From positions 101,591,353-101,655,352 of the forward strand of contig JAYESD010000006.1 of the NCBI GenBank assembly GCA_036927565.1: a DNA stretch of 64,000 nt. Direction: 5' to 3'. Origin of the DNA: Tuctoria greenei. Taxonomy: Eukaryota > Streptophyta > Magnoliopsida > Poales > Poaceae. The notes below the pieces were generated by a model. It did not search any database and was not told the origin of the DNA. It saw nothing but the letters and a program-made list of their open reading frames with translations. A program made the position numbers and the translations under genes. Within the stretch, counting starts at the first letter, position 1, and each line of letters opens with the position of its first letter. Below are positions 33,453 through 44,050 of the stretch, piece after piece.

Positions 33453-34862
33453 TTAAAAAGAAGCAACAAAAGCAGAATGAGCATAAAAGTTTGGATCGCA
33501 AAACCTGGACCGTGTGACTCGTTCGTGCAAGCTTCCAATCATCTGTTGTGGGGGATGATCTTTGTAAAACCGTAAGGGAACAGATGTCTCACAAGCTTCT
33601 TCTTCTTCATGTTCATCACAAATCGATGAGCTTGTGGCTTGAGGATGATTTGAATCAGCATTGATGGTTGTCGGTGCTGGTTGAGAATTAACATCTGGAT
33701 CTGAACCAAAGTCTTTAGCTGCTGAATTTTCTGGCAGCAACTCCAATTCTTCCTCATCTTTAATGAAAATGCTCTCCCCCCGCGGATATGGATCTGGACA
33801 TGCAATGTTTGAGCTAGTACCTGGTCTAGATTCATCAAAAGACACTTCACAAGTCTCCACAATTTTGTTAGTGTCAAGTAAAAGCACACGGTAGCCTCTA
33901 GTATGAGATGGATAACCAAGAAACATGCCATCAATGGATCTAGGTTCAAATTTATCAAGATTACCATGTTTCTTAACAAAGCATTTGCATCCATAGACCC
34001 GAAAGTGTGTAACACTAGGCCTATGTCCAAACCGGAGCTCATATGGTGTTTTACCTAGCTTAGCACGCAAGAAAACACGATTTAAGACATAACAAGCGGT
34101 TGCTAACGCATCAGCCCAAAATTTCCTAGGAGTTTGATATTCATCAAGCATAGTACTAGCCATCTCAACTAAGGTTCTGTTCTTTCTTTCTACAACACCA
34201 TTTTGTTGAGGTACATATGGTGAAGAGAATTGATGATCTATTCTATTTTCAGCACAAAAGTGATCAAAAGATTGATTTTTAAATTCAGTTCCATTATCAC
34301 TTCTAATTGCTTTTAAAGATCCTGGGTAATCAATTGATAATATAAGAAATAAAGTTCTAAAGTGACTAAAAACTTCATTCTTAGACGCCATAAAGGAAAC
34401 CCAAGAGTATCTAGAATAATCATCAACAATAACAAGAACATACCATTTACCTCTGAAGGATTGAACACGTGAAGGTCCTACGATGTCAAGATGCAAAAGT
34501 TGACATGGTTCAGTTTTCATGATCATTGTGAGAGGAGTATGTGAACCTGCAACCATCTTAGCATGTCGACAAGAAGAGCACACAATTTCTTTGTCCCCTT
34601 TAAGCTTAGGCAACCCACGTATGCAATCAAGAGTACTAACACGCGTTAGGTGATCAAAGCCTACATGACCAAGTCTACGATGCCAAAAATATAAGTCCTT
34701 TGAATCATTAGCAACTAGACACCTATGCTTAGAGGAAGACATATCAAAATCAGCTTTAAAAACTCTTCCAAACCGAGACATGTTAAAAATAAGCTCACTA
34801 TTTGAACCTACAACTTTGCAGTAGTTTTTATTGAAAATAATTTCTAGATTTTCATCTAGCAA
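33453..34862 (-). CDS. pol: Copia D integrase (open 469-codon stretch)
   Basis: Longest open coding stretch of D. Zinc-binding region H-R-R-L-G-H...C-S-S-C-R-H, catalytic core with L-D-I-V-G-P, S-D-N-G-T-E-F and G-V-V-E-R-K-N-R, then the conserved V-Y-G-C-K-C-F-V block. It continues into an acidic linker (D-E-E-E-L-E-L, about 33760) leading to RT. The methionine at 34862 is internal; in the element this is part of a larger Gag-Pol product whose upstream frame is broken by a one-base insertion near 34974. All three D-D-E residues are intact, unlike K. Confidence 0.88.
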   Translation of the reverse strand: MLDENLEIIFNKNYCKVVGSNSELIFNMSRFGRVFKADFDMSSSKHRCLVANDSKDLYFWHRRLGHVGFDHLTRVSTLDCIRGLPKLKGDKEIVCSSCRHAKMVAGSHTPLTMIMKTEPCQLLHLDIVGPSRVQSFRGKWYVLVIVDDYSRYSWVSFMASKNEVFSHFRTLFLILSIDYPGSLKAIRSDNGTEFKNQSFDHFCAENRIDHQFSSPYVPQQNGVVERKNRTLVEMASTMLDEYQTPRKFWADALATACYVLNRVFLRAKLGKTPYELRFGHRPSVTHFRVYGCKCFVKKHGNLDKFEPRSIDGMFLGYPSHTRGYRVLLLDTNKIVETCEVSFDESRPGTSSNIACPDPYPRGESIFIKDEEELELLPENSAAKDFGSDPDVNSQPAPTTINADSNHPQATSSSICDEHEEEEACETSVPLRFYKDHPPQQMIGSLHERVTRSRFCDPNFYAHSAFVASF

Positions 34863-35105
34863 TTGTGTAACAGAAGCAAGTTGTATTTCAAATTTTTGAC
34901 AAGTGCCACATCCTTCAAAGTGTAGTGATCATTTACTCTAACCGAACCCTTAGCAATTATAGGAGTTGAAGAATTATCTGGCAAAAGTAACATTCTCTAC
35001 ACGTGACACAAAAGAGAGGGAGGAGAACCAATCTTTGTTACCGGTCATGTGGCGTGAGCAACCTGAATCCATAATCCAAATGTTCTCCTTCCTCAAACGT
35101 GTAAC
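34863..35105 (-). pseudogene. Copia D protease
   Basis: Copia aspartic protease region directly after the gag junction at 35105/35106. The active motif D-S-G-C-S-R-H-M-T-G is intact, preceded by W-I-M. The frame ends at a stop near 34974 caused by one extra base relative to K; homologous sequence then continues in another frame to the integrase. Confidence 0.8.
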
Positions 35106-36224
35106 CTCTTCATTGTCACTGTTGTGTTCTGCCTCCTCCATACTTGATCTTGACTTGCCCGCCATAAAGCACAAGTTTGCCAAATCATCTTCATCTTCAT
35201 CACTTCCAATGTCCACGTCACTTGAACTGAACTCTTGAAGCGCGATGATGAAACTGTTGATCATCTTGCGTCCTATGGTACCTTTCTTCTTCTAGTTGGA
35301 ATTTCTAGAGGAGGTCTGGACCTTGCTTTGTTTTTCTTCCCGAGTGGTTGGACCTGAAAGTTTAGGGCATTCTGTATGAAAGTGTCATGTTTTACCACAT
35401 TCAAAACAGCGTTGAGGTCCGGAGCTTCCTCTCCTTCTAGTTCTCACATTTTGCAATTCTTTTGAGAATCTAGTAGATATGAGTGCCAACTTCTCTTCTG
35501 GAAATTCTTCGATCTGCTCCACAGTTAGTGAGGACAACAAAGCAAGAGTATTGCAAGATGATGATTGGCCGGAGCTAGACATATCACATTGTGAAACAAA
35601 TGCAATAGACTTATTGGGGTTCTTATGTGAGATTATGTCAATTTCATGAGTTTTTAGTTTAGAATAGAGTACATCTAATGTAAGAGAACTCATGACAGTA
35701 GATTCACGAATATATGTGACTTTTATCTCCCAAATTGACATATCTAATGCACTTAGCAATTGCCTAGCATTTTCAGCATCTGAAAAATTAACATTGACAC
35801 TACGCAAGTTGCTGAGAATTTTATTAAAGCGAGCAAAAAGGTCATCAATAGACTCACAGGGTTACATCTCGAAGCGCATGTATTCCTTTTTGAACATGTC
35901 TTGCCTTACCTCTTTGATCATGTTGGATCCTTTGTGGTAGTCACAAAGTGCTTTCCACACATCGTATGCAGATCGGAGGTGTGCAACACGATCGAAGTCG
36001 CTTTTAGTTAATCCTTGTATGATCAAGTTTCGAGCCTTGTTGTTGTTGTCGACATCTCTCAGATTTGTAGCTGTAACTTGATCGTTTGATGGCACTTCGT
36101 AAGGCTTGTATACCTTCTCCCATATTGCAAAGCCTTGTGCCTGGATGAAAGCCTCCATGCGTGCCTTCCAAACCTAGAAATCAATACCAGCAAACACACA
36201 AGGTTTGGCGGAGTACTTCTCCAT
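35106..36224 (-). pseudogene. gag: Copia D gag
   Basis: Starts M-E-K-Y-S at 36224, 47 bp after the primer site. In-frame stops: TAG at 36174-36176 (CAG in K), TAA at 35862-35864 (CAA in K) and TGA at 35385-35387 inside the CCHC knuckle (C-F-E-C-G-K-T, then stop, then H-F-H). The two CAR-to-TAR changes are C-to-T transitions. The C-terminal part ends with an acidic stretch and N-S-D-N-E-E, then joins protease directly; K has 1163 bp more at exactly this point. Confidence 0.88.
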
Positions 36225-36270
36225 GATGATTAGTCAAAAACACATGCAAATATCAAAGATTAGAGAACTG

Positions 36271-36284
36271 TGGCTCTGATACCA
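36271..36284 (-). other. tRNA-Met primer-binding site, copia D
   Basis: TGGTATCAGAGCCA on the minus strand, two bases from the 5' LTR end. Confidence 0.92.
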
Positions 36285-36286
36285 AT

Positions 36287-38103
36287 TGTAGGATCGAATA
36301 GCACGTGAAAAGCTACCAGAGGGGGGGGGGGGGGTAAATGGTAGATTTAAAAATCTTACGGAGCGGAAACAATTAAACCCCAAACCCTTTTGGTAGAAAA
36401 ACGATCTGTTAAAGAAATCGTGTGTGAGACTAATCTAAACGTGTTTCACCATGACAAAAGTGATAGATATCAGAGAGAATCAAGTCACTAAGACAACACA
36501 AAAATAATCACTCAAATCCGTTGAGAAAAACTCAAGTTATGATCGAAAGATCAAACAATGGTCAATCTGCCCTACCCGAGAAAAAACAGTTCTGGAATGC
36601 TGCAAAGAAACTCGTGTAGATCATAGACCACAAATCCAATGACCGTGAAATTTTGACATATGATATACAATCCAGTTGTGAAGACAACCCAAAAAGAATC
36701 ACGTCAATTGGATCTGTAAAACTCGAGTTATGATAAAACCACCGACGAAAGGTAGTGCTGTCCAGAAACTCGACGAGTAAAACTTGTCTGGAACAAGTCG
36801 GACGAACAAGGCACAAAAGTTCCTTCAAACTACGAATTTTATTCAATAGAACACAAGAGGAACAGCCCCAAAGTCGTGCCCCACGAGCTCTGGGCTCCCT
36901 TGCTTATATAACCAGCCCTTAGGCCAACCCAATATCAACTAGGCCTCCAATCTTACTCAGATCACGAATCGTAACTTTCCATAACTGCTCAAGATTCTTC
37001 TATACGCAGATAGAAGCAATCTTAAGACTTCCAAACACCTTAGGAACGTATCCCACATTCCTAAACAACTCAAATTCGTCACCCACACGAAATCCTATCA
37101 TAACCAACTCAGATCTTTCCATATTTGAGTCAAACCCGACTCAGCCGCAGCCTGAGTCCATAACCTAGTCGGTTGGACCTTTCCGACCAACTCTTTACGT
37201 ACACATCTCTTCATCACGTCTTGGAACCATGTAGCCACGTCCATGCACTCCTTGCACACGTGCAAACATCTTCCAATGACGTCCACTATACCTTCATATG
37301 CATTGTTCTTGCTGCGCAACCTCCTGATCAGCTCAACCACAATTCCTCCTGAATTTGGTTGTTGGAACCTCATCTCCTCCCTGAGACAAGTCCAATGGAT
37401 CCCGTCACCAGCCATGTATTGAACTCAAGCAACACCTGCACATGAATAAACAACCAATCCATACGAGCCCAAGTCCTTGACTTGACTAAAGTTAGTTCTG
37501 AACACAACACCTTACGTGAGAACCTCACATAAGCATGTTGCAAAACCACAGTAACACGATATCATCCATGTCAACCAAAAATGCACCAAAGACTTAGCAA
37601 ATGAATAATAAGCAATCTTTCCAGAGATGTAAAGCAAGTACGAAACATTGCAAATGAAAAACAGAAGCATTGCGGTCAAGTTCTGGACCTTGCCAGAGCA
37701 ACCCTGACCTTGAGCCGGAGCTAACAAAAGCTAGTAGAACCTAGCGCCGGAGCTTACCAAAACTAGTACAACCAAGCTCCCGTCGGAGCTTACAAAACTA
37801 GCAGGACCTAGCATCGGAGCTAACCAGAACTAGTCGGAACTAGTAATCCCAAAAGCCGGAGCTAGAAAAATCAACTTCGGAGCTTAGCAAAAACACGGCG
37901 GAGCTATCAAAATCATGTCGGAGCTATCAAAAACATGTCAGAGCTATCAAAGAAATGCCGGAGCTAAAGACAAAACTTCACCGGAGCTGACCAAAGCTAG
38001 TCGGACCTTAATAAAAAGGTGTTTTGGTGATATTCAAAACTTTTATCATCAAAGCAAGTATATTCACTACAAGCCAATGTATTCAGCACACATAGGTCTT
38101 ACA
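36287..38103 (-). repeat. Right (5') LTR of copia D
   Basis: 1817 bp, ends TGTAGGATCG / GGTCTTACA in window orientation. Contains a 14-base G run at 36321-36334 (seven bases in the other LTR at 29136-29142), TATA box at 36903-36910, and the GGAGCT array at about 37715-37990. Confidence 0.92.
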
Positions 38104-38108
38104 GGATC

Positions 38109-39470
38109 GTCCAACGGCAACCCTGCTGTGCAACCTGCTGGAGGCAACCCCTCCAACATGCAGCAGCCAGCAGGTGTTGTGGCTCCAGCAGGAGTCATGC
38201 CACCGCCGCCACCGTCCGCACCGGCCAATCAAGCTGGACAACGAGATGGGGCGTCTGCGTCAGTCATTGCATCGGCGAACAACAACCCTGAACACGCGCT
38301 CCATGTTGCGCGTGCTCTTCTTCAACGTCCACCGCCTCCAGGAGCATCCCAGGGTGCAATGGAGCAGTGGAGAGCTGATGTGGAACATTTGGTTGCAGCA
38401 GCAGCCGATTACATTAGCTATCAAGGTCCTCCCCCTTCAGGGCCGGCCCCATCGCAGCATTGGACCGTGTCGGGTAGACTTGGTCCTCACGCTTAACAAC
38501 ACAGGAGGTGTGCTGCATCTCAACAGGCGACGTCGCTGCCTTCCGGGGCGTGACATACACATACGGTAACCAGGCTTTCGACTCATGACCTGCGGGCAGA
38601 GCTTGATCGTCGTTACCGTCAACAGGATAGTCGCGTCCATATCGAGCGAGCTCACGAGAGGCGAGAGGCTCGGGACAGTCCTGCTCCTATGCGAGTAGGA
38701 GGAGGTTGTTCTTCCCTGGCCATGCACCTACGCATGGCCAGATGGTCACAGAAGTTCCGGCTTCACCTGCCGGAGAAATTTGACGGGACTGTCAATCCCG
38801 CCGAGTTTCTCCAAATCTACACCACTGCAATCCTTGCGGCCGGAGGAAACGAGGCCGCAATAGTCAATTATTTCCCCATGGCTTTGACTAGGACCGCCAG
38901 GTCCTGGTTCATGAGCCTCCCGCTTGACTCCATCAACAGTTGGCCGGAACTGTGCCAGCAGTTCACTGCCAACTTTGGGAGTTCATATACCCGACCAGGC
39001 ACAGAGCTGGACCTTTTTGCTGTCAAGTAGAAGGGGGAGAGACCCTGCGATCCTTCATCCAGAGGTTCTCCCAGGTACAAAACACTATACCTTCTATCTC
39101 AAGCGCTTCTGTCATTGTGGCATTTAGACAGGGCGTACGAGATAAGAAGATGCTCAAGAAGATGGCGACCAAGGAAATCACCAGCGTCACGGAACTCTTC
39201 TGCTTGGCAGACAAGTGCGCCAAAGCTGCAGAGGGCCATGAAATGCACTCCCAACCAGCTCCGGAGGACGACAATAAGTCCTCCAAGGGAGAAGCCACTA
39301 CCTCTGGGAGTGGCAAAAGAAGTCCAATGGCAAGAAAAAGTCGTCGGCTAGCACACCTACTGCTGCAGCTGCTGTAGCTCCGGGTGGCCGTGGGCCATGC
39401 CCCGAGAAACGACCACGGCCGTCATCTGAAGACGGTGGCAGCTCCAAGATGTGGTGTCCCATACACAAGT
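38109..39470 (+). pseudogene. gag: Tat C gag, main part
   Basis: Resumes the frame begun at 29079. Order: Pro/Ala/Gln-rich N-terminus to about 38240, A-R-A-L-L...Q-W-R-A-D-V-E-H-L region (38300-38400), frame end at 38496; frame change; capsid core 38689-39030 with F-D-G-T-V-N-P-A-E-F-L and M-A-L-T-R-T-A-R-S-W-F; TAG at about 39028 and a frame change; then F-R-Q-G-V-R, A-D-K-C-A-K-A-A-E (to about 39300), another shift, and a knuckle-like C-P-I-H-K-S-N-S-H-N-L-E-G-C at about 39450-39495. Multiple frameshifts make it a pseudogene. Confidence 0.82.
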
Positions 39471-40396
39471 CAAACAGCCACAACCTGGAAGGCTGCCGAG
39501 AGGTCCAGATCCTTGCCGAGCGCTACAACAAGCACCGGGAAGAAGTTCCTTTCCGTCAAAGAGAAAGAAAACAAAAAGTCAACGAAGCTCCAGCTGAAGA
39601 GGAGTTAGGCTTTCAGGACCCTAAAAAAGTCTTGAAGGTAGTTTACACATCCGTCGATGACGACTCCAACGTCTCCGACAACGAGTGTCGGAAGACCATG
39701 AACACCATCTTTGGTGGTTCGTGGGACATCACCTCCCGCCATGTCCGCAAGACCATGCAGCAGGACATGGCCTCAGTAGCTCCCACCGCCAGGGCGGAGC
39801 CGCACCGGAAGTGGATGGACATTGCCATCAATTTTGATGCTTCAGACTGCCCTCGAAACATGATCGGAGCTGGCCAACTCCCACTCATGGTATCTTCGAC
39901 CATCAACAATATCCAGCTCCACCATGTAATGGTGGACGGAGGTATGGGGATGAACCTTATAAGCTTTGAAGCCTTCGTCAAGCTTCAGCTCTGACCTTCG
40001 GATCTTCGCCCCTCCCGACCTTTCTCTGGAGTAGGTCTGGGGGCCATAACTCCACTTGGTGCTATTACTCTCCCGGTGACCTTCAGGACCCGGGAGAATT
40101 ACTGCACTGAGAAGTTGGTCTTCGACGTGGCGCAGATCAACTTGCCATTCAACGCCATCCTGGGCAGGCCAGCCTTGTACAAATTCATGGTTGCTGCTCA
40201 TTATGGCTACTTGGTGTTGAAGATGCCAACATCAACAGGTGTTCTCCGGATCCGCAGGGATCACACCGTCAGAGTGACTGCTCTAGAAGAACTCCATGCG
40301 CTCGCTACAGCGCAAGAGGAAGAATCCGGAAAGGAGCAAGCTCCCAAACCCCCAAGTATTCATCATCGAGGCTTAACCTCTGCACCTCGCGTGTAA
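39471..40396 (+). pseudogene. Tat C protease
   Basis: Open from 39449 to 39994 and, in the next frame, to 40396. The region H-H-V-M-V-D-G-G-M-G-M-N-L-I-S at about 39920-39965 is the aspartic protease active site; Tat elements typically have D-G-G here and the next residue is usually Ser, here Met. L-P-F-N-A-I-L-G-R-P-A-L at about 40143-40178 is the second conserved protease block. The break at 39992-39994 (TGA) lies between the two. Confidence 0.75.
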
Positions 40397-41176
40397 CCAA
40401 GCGGCGACACTGACATTCCCGTCAAAGTCATCCAAATCGGTTCCAATGCCGCTCAGACCACCCATGTATCGGGGGGTCTGAATGACAAATAGGAACGTCG
40501 ATGTGTTTGCCTGGTAACCGTCACAAATGCATGGGATCCCTAGGGAAGTGATCGAGCACAATCTGAAGATCCATCCCAACGCTCGGCCTGTACATCAGAA
40601 GCCTCAGAAGAAATCAGTAGAGCGACAAAACTTCATACATCAAGAAGTGAAGAAGTTGCTCGTAGCTGGATTCATCCGAGAAGTCTTCCACCTAAAATGG
40701 CTGGCAAACCCAGTTGTTGTACCCAAGGCCGGCGGGAAGCTTCGGATGTGCATCGACTACACTACAATGAATAAGGCATGTCCGAAAGATCTATTCCCAC
40801 TACCTAGAATAGATCAGATAGCGGATTCCACCTCCGGGTGTGAAATACTATGTTTCCTAGACGCATATTCTGGATATCATCAAATCAGAATGTCTAGGGA
40901 AGATGAAGAACATACTTCCATCATCACAGTAGATGGATTAGATTGTTACACCGCCATGCCATTCGGTCTCAAAAACGCTGCTTCAACGTTTGTACAAGCT
41001 ACGTACAAAACTTTTGGAGAGCTCATCAGAGATGTAGTGGAAGTGTACGTTGATGACATCGTCATCAAGATCAAGAATAAGGAGTCATTCCTTGACACAT
41101 TGCAAGCTGTCTTCGACAAGTTGCGAGTCACACGCACGAAGCTGAACCCAGACAAGTGTGTCTTCGGGGTTAGCTA
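40397..41176 (+). pseudogene. pol: Tat C reverse transcriptase
   Basis: RT with the main open frame 40527-41177. Motifs: R-P-V-H-Q-K-P, G-F-I-R-E-V, M-C-I-D-Y-T-T-M-N-K-A-C-P-K-D, F-L-D-A-Y-S-G-Y-H-Q-I, M-P-F-G-L-K-N-A and the catalytic V-Y-V-D-D-I-V-I-K at about 41044-41070. The catalytic aspartates are intact. A TAA at 41175-41177 (after V-F-G-V-S) ends the frame; the same frame resumes at once with G-F-F-V-N-H-R-G-I. Upstream, 40397-40526 contains several stops. Confidence 0.88.
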
Positions 41177-41177
41177 A

Positions 41178-42227
41178 GGAAAACTTCTTGGTTTCTTTGT
41201 GAACCACCGAGGAATAGAAGCAAATCTGGCGAAGATTAAATCTATTGAAGATATGCGGCCACCAGCCCGTATCAAGGACGTCCAGAAGCTGACCGGATGT
41301 CTAACTGCCCTCAGCCGGTTCATCCCAAGACTGGTGGAAAGGGCGCTACCCTTATTCAAGTTATTGAGGAAGTCCAGACCATTTAAATGGTCTGAAGAAG
41401 CAGAAAATGCATTCCAGGAGCTGAAGGAGCTTCTCACCACTCTACCAACCTTGGTAGCTCCAAATCCTGGTGAGCCACTTCTGCTTTACATTTCGGCAAC
41501 TGACAAAGTTGTCAGCAAGGTCCTGGTTGCGGAAAGACCAGAACCATCTCTAGTTCAGGAATCCAGACCCCTCCGGGAGGGTCCAGAGCTATCTAAAGAC
41601 GAGTCTGGGTCCCAGCTCCCAGACCCTGATCCTCAAGGTGAGACGCCGGAGGATCCATCTCCTTCAAATCAAGGAGTCACTGCTGCTGAACAAGAAGATT
41701 CAGACTCCTCTGGGAAGGTCCGGATCACATCAGAAGAAGTTCCGGGTTCCTCCAGCTGGAACTCGGAGGTCCCTGAACAAGGTCCGGACCCCTCCTGGAT
41801 GGTTCGGGTTGATGAAGAGGAAGCTCCAGGCCCCTTCGGGAGGGTCCAGACAGTCCAACACCCAGTTTACTTCATCAGCGAAGTACCCAATGACGCCAAG
41901 ACTCGGTACCTGGAGGTGCATAAGCTGCTCTACGCAGTTCTTATTGCTTCTAGGAAGCTCCGACACTACTTCCAAGCTCACAAAATTTCAGTAGTAACTT
42001 CTTACCCACTGTGTGCAATCTTGCATAACCCGAACTCCACTGCGAACATTGCAAAGTGGGCAGCGGAATTGGCCAAGTTCGACCTTGAATTCGTCCCAAG
42101 ACAAGCGATCAAGAGTCAAGCATTGGCGGACTTCGTGGCGAAATGGACCCCCTCTCCGTCAAATCCTGGGGGCCCTAGTGAGCAGAAGTCGGAACCCAAG
42201 GTTCGGGTCTTCACTAAGCCTCACTAG
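41178..42227 (+). pseudogene. pol: Tat C RT thumb and first RNase H, with ~100-residue insert
   Basis: Open from 41199 to 42227. The RT thumb (I-E-D-M-R-P-P, K-L-T-G-C-L-T-A-L-S-R-F) is followed by the gypsy RNase H start L-L-L-Y-I-S-A-T-D. At about 41545, after V-L-V-A-E-R, about 100 acidic, Pro/Ser-rich residues intervene before H-P-V-Y-F-I-S-E-V at about 41860, where related Tat elements have only a short loop. The insert is made of imperfect ~90-bp repeats. RNase H then continues with Y-L-E-V-H-K-L-L-Y-A-V, L-R-H-Y-F-Q-A-H and A-L-A-D-F-V-A. The frame is open throughout, so the insert was tolerated or selected. Confidence 0.83.
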
Positions 42228-42600
42228 ACTCTCTGCTTTGACGGCTCCGTGCAGAAGTAGGGGGCAGAGCTGGAGTCCTTCTCCTCACCCCGACCGAGGA
42301 GAAGGTTTAATACATGGTTCACCTTGACTTCAAGGCGACAAACAAAATTGCAGAGTATGAAGCACTAATCTATGGGCTCAAGGTGGCACTATGGTATGGT
42401 GTCAGGCAGCTGTTGGTAAAGGGTGATTCATAACTTTTTGTAAAACAAGTCAAAGGTGAATGCTGCTGTAATAAACCTCAACTAGCTGCATACCTGCTTG
42501 AAGTCCAGAAACTTCAGAAGGACTTCAAAGTCCTGGATCTCTGACATGTCCAGCATCTCAACAACGCTGAAGCTGACGAACTCTCGACGAAAGCTTCAAC
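42228..42600 (+). pseudogene. pol: Tat C second (archaeal-type) RNase H
   Basis: A second RNase H typical of the Tat lineage. Pieces in different frames: C-F-D-G-S-V-Q-K at 42233-42256, then a TAG; A-T-N-K-I-A-E-Y-E-A-L-I-Y-G-L at about 42330-42375; V-K-G-D-S at about 42415-42430, then a TAA; and N-N-A-E-A-D-E-L-S at about 42560-42590. The Asp, Glu and Asp residues expected for catalysis are present in these blocks, but frameshifts and stops prevent translation as one domain. Confidence 0.75.
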
Positions 42601-44050
42601 CAGAGCTCCGGCTCCCAACGGAACCTTTTTCCGGAGGTTGTCTAAACCTACAGCTCAGACTGCCGAACTGAGTGAAGGGGGCAAGACCAGCACCTCAAAG
42701 CTGGCGATCTCGATGGCCCTGTTACCATGGCGCCCATCAAGGGTCATAGGTGCTACAGGAAGCTCCAAGCAACCCAGCACGCAAGACTCAAATCCTCAAG
42801 CTAGCTCTGATGCATGGATCTCGGAGATCCGGAGCTACTTGAAAGACAATTTCCTTTCTGAAGATAATGTATCCGCTGACCAGATAGTCAGATTGGCTAA
42901 AAGATACACACTGGTAGAAGGGGATCTCTACTGGCGTGGTGCCAACGGCGTCCTAATGCGGTGCATTACAAGGGAAGAAGGTTGCGACCTCCTCACAGAA
43001 ATCCATGGAGGCGAGTGTGGAAACCACGCGTCTTCCCGCACGCTGGTCGGTAAAGCCTTTCAGCATGGTTTTTACAGGCCTACAGCACTCCAGGATGCAA
43101 CTGAGCTAGTGAAGAAATGTGAAGCATGCCAATTCCATGCAAAGCAAATTCACACACCAGCTCAACCTCTACAAATGATACCTCCTACATGTACCTTTGC
43201 TGTGTGGGGGATGGATATCTTGGGACCTTTCCCAAGAGCCGTCGGAGGTTACAAGTTCCTGTACGTCGCCATTGACAAGTTCACCAAATGGCCGGAAGCA
43301 ACTCCAGTTGTGACAATAAACAAGCAATCAGCTATCAACTTCTTGCAGTCCATAGTATGCAGATTTGCAGTCCCAAACAAAATCATAACTGACAATGGGA
43401 CCCAATTCACAAGCTCTGCATTTCAAGGATATTGCGAAGACCTCGGCATTCAGGTCAGCTACGCTTCTGTAGCTCACCCGGCAACCAATGGCCAAGCTGA
43501 GAGAGCAAATGCAGAAATCCTAAAAGGACTCAAGACGCGCACATATGAACGCCTGAAAAAACATGGAGCCAACTGGATTGAAGAGCTCCCGCCCACCTTG
43601 TGGACAAACAGGACAACTCTAATTCGGTCAACTGGAGAGACACCCTTCTTCTTGGTGTACGGAGCTGAAGCAGTCCTTCCTCAGGAAATCACCTTGGGGT
43701 AGCTCCGGGTCCAGACCTTCGACGATGCCACGTAGGACCAGCTCCGATGTGGAGACCTTGACCTCCTTGAAGAGGGAAGGTGCCGAGCAGCTGTTCGGAA
43801 TGCCCGATACTACCAAGCTCTTCGGCGATATCACCAAAGGCATGTTCACAGCCGACAGCTCGAGGAAGGCGATCTGGTGCTACAAAGAATACAATCCAGA
43901 GAAGGGTTAAACAAACTCTCCCCCAGTTGGGAAGGACCCTTCCGAGTGATCAAAGTATCCCGTCCTGGATGCGTTCGCTGGGCAACCGAGGATGGGACAC
44001 CTCTCCCTAATCCTTGGAACATTGAGCACCTCCGTAAGTTCTACGCTTAA
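42601..44050 (+). pseudogene. pol: Tat C integrase
   Basis: Open from 42638 to 43702. N-terminal L-Y-W-R-G, zinc-binding H-G-G-E-C-G-N-H and C-E-A-C-Q-F-H (about 43000-43140). Catalytic core W-G-M-D-I-L-G-P-F (about 43207), I-T-D-N-G-T-Q-F (about 43387) and N-G-Q-A-E-R-A-N (about 43488), all acidic residues intact. A TAG at about 43700 interrupts; the tail with W-E-G-P-F-R-V and N-P-W-N-I-E-H-L continues in shifted frames and ends at a TAA near 44049, the end of pol. Confidence 0.88.

Larger units (their letters stand above)
29102..38103 (-). mobile_element. Copia (Sirevirus) element D
   Basis: 9002-bp minus-strand Ty1/copia element with perfect target duplication GGATC (29097-29101, 38104-38108), LTRs of 1819 and 1817 bp, tRNA-Met primer site, gag, protease-integrase, RT-RNase H and several polypurine tracts. 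Same family as copia K. It lacks the 1163-bp gag segment that K has. Stops and single-base indels break the polyprotein, but the integrase stretch is open. Confidence 0.93.
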
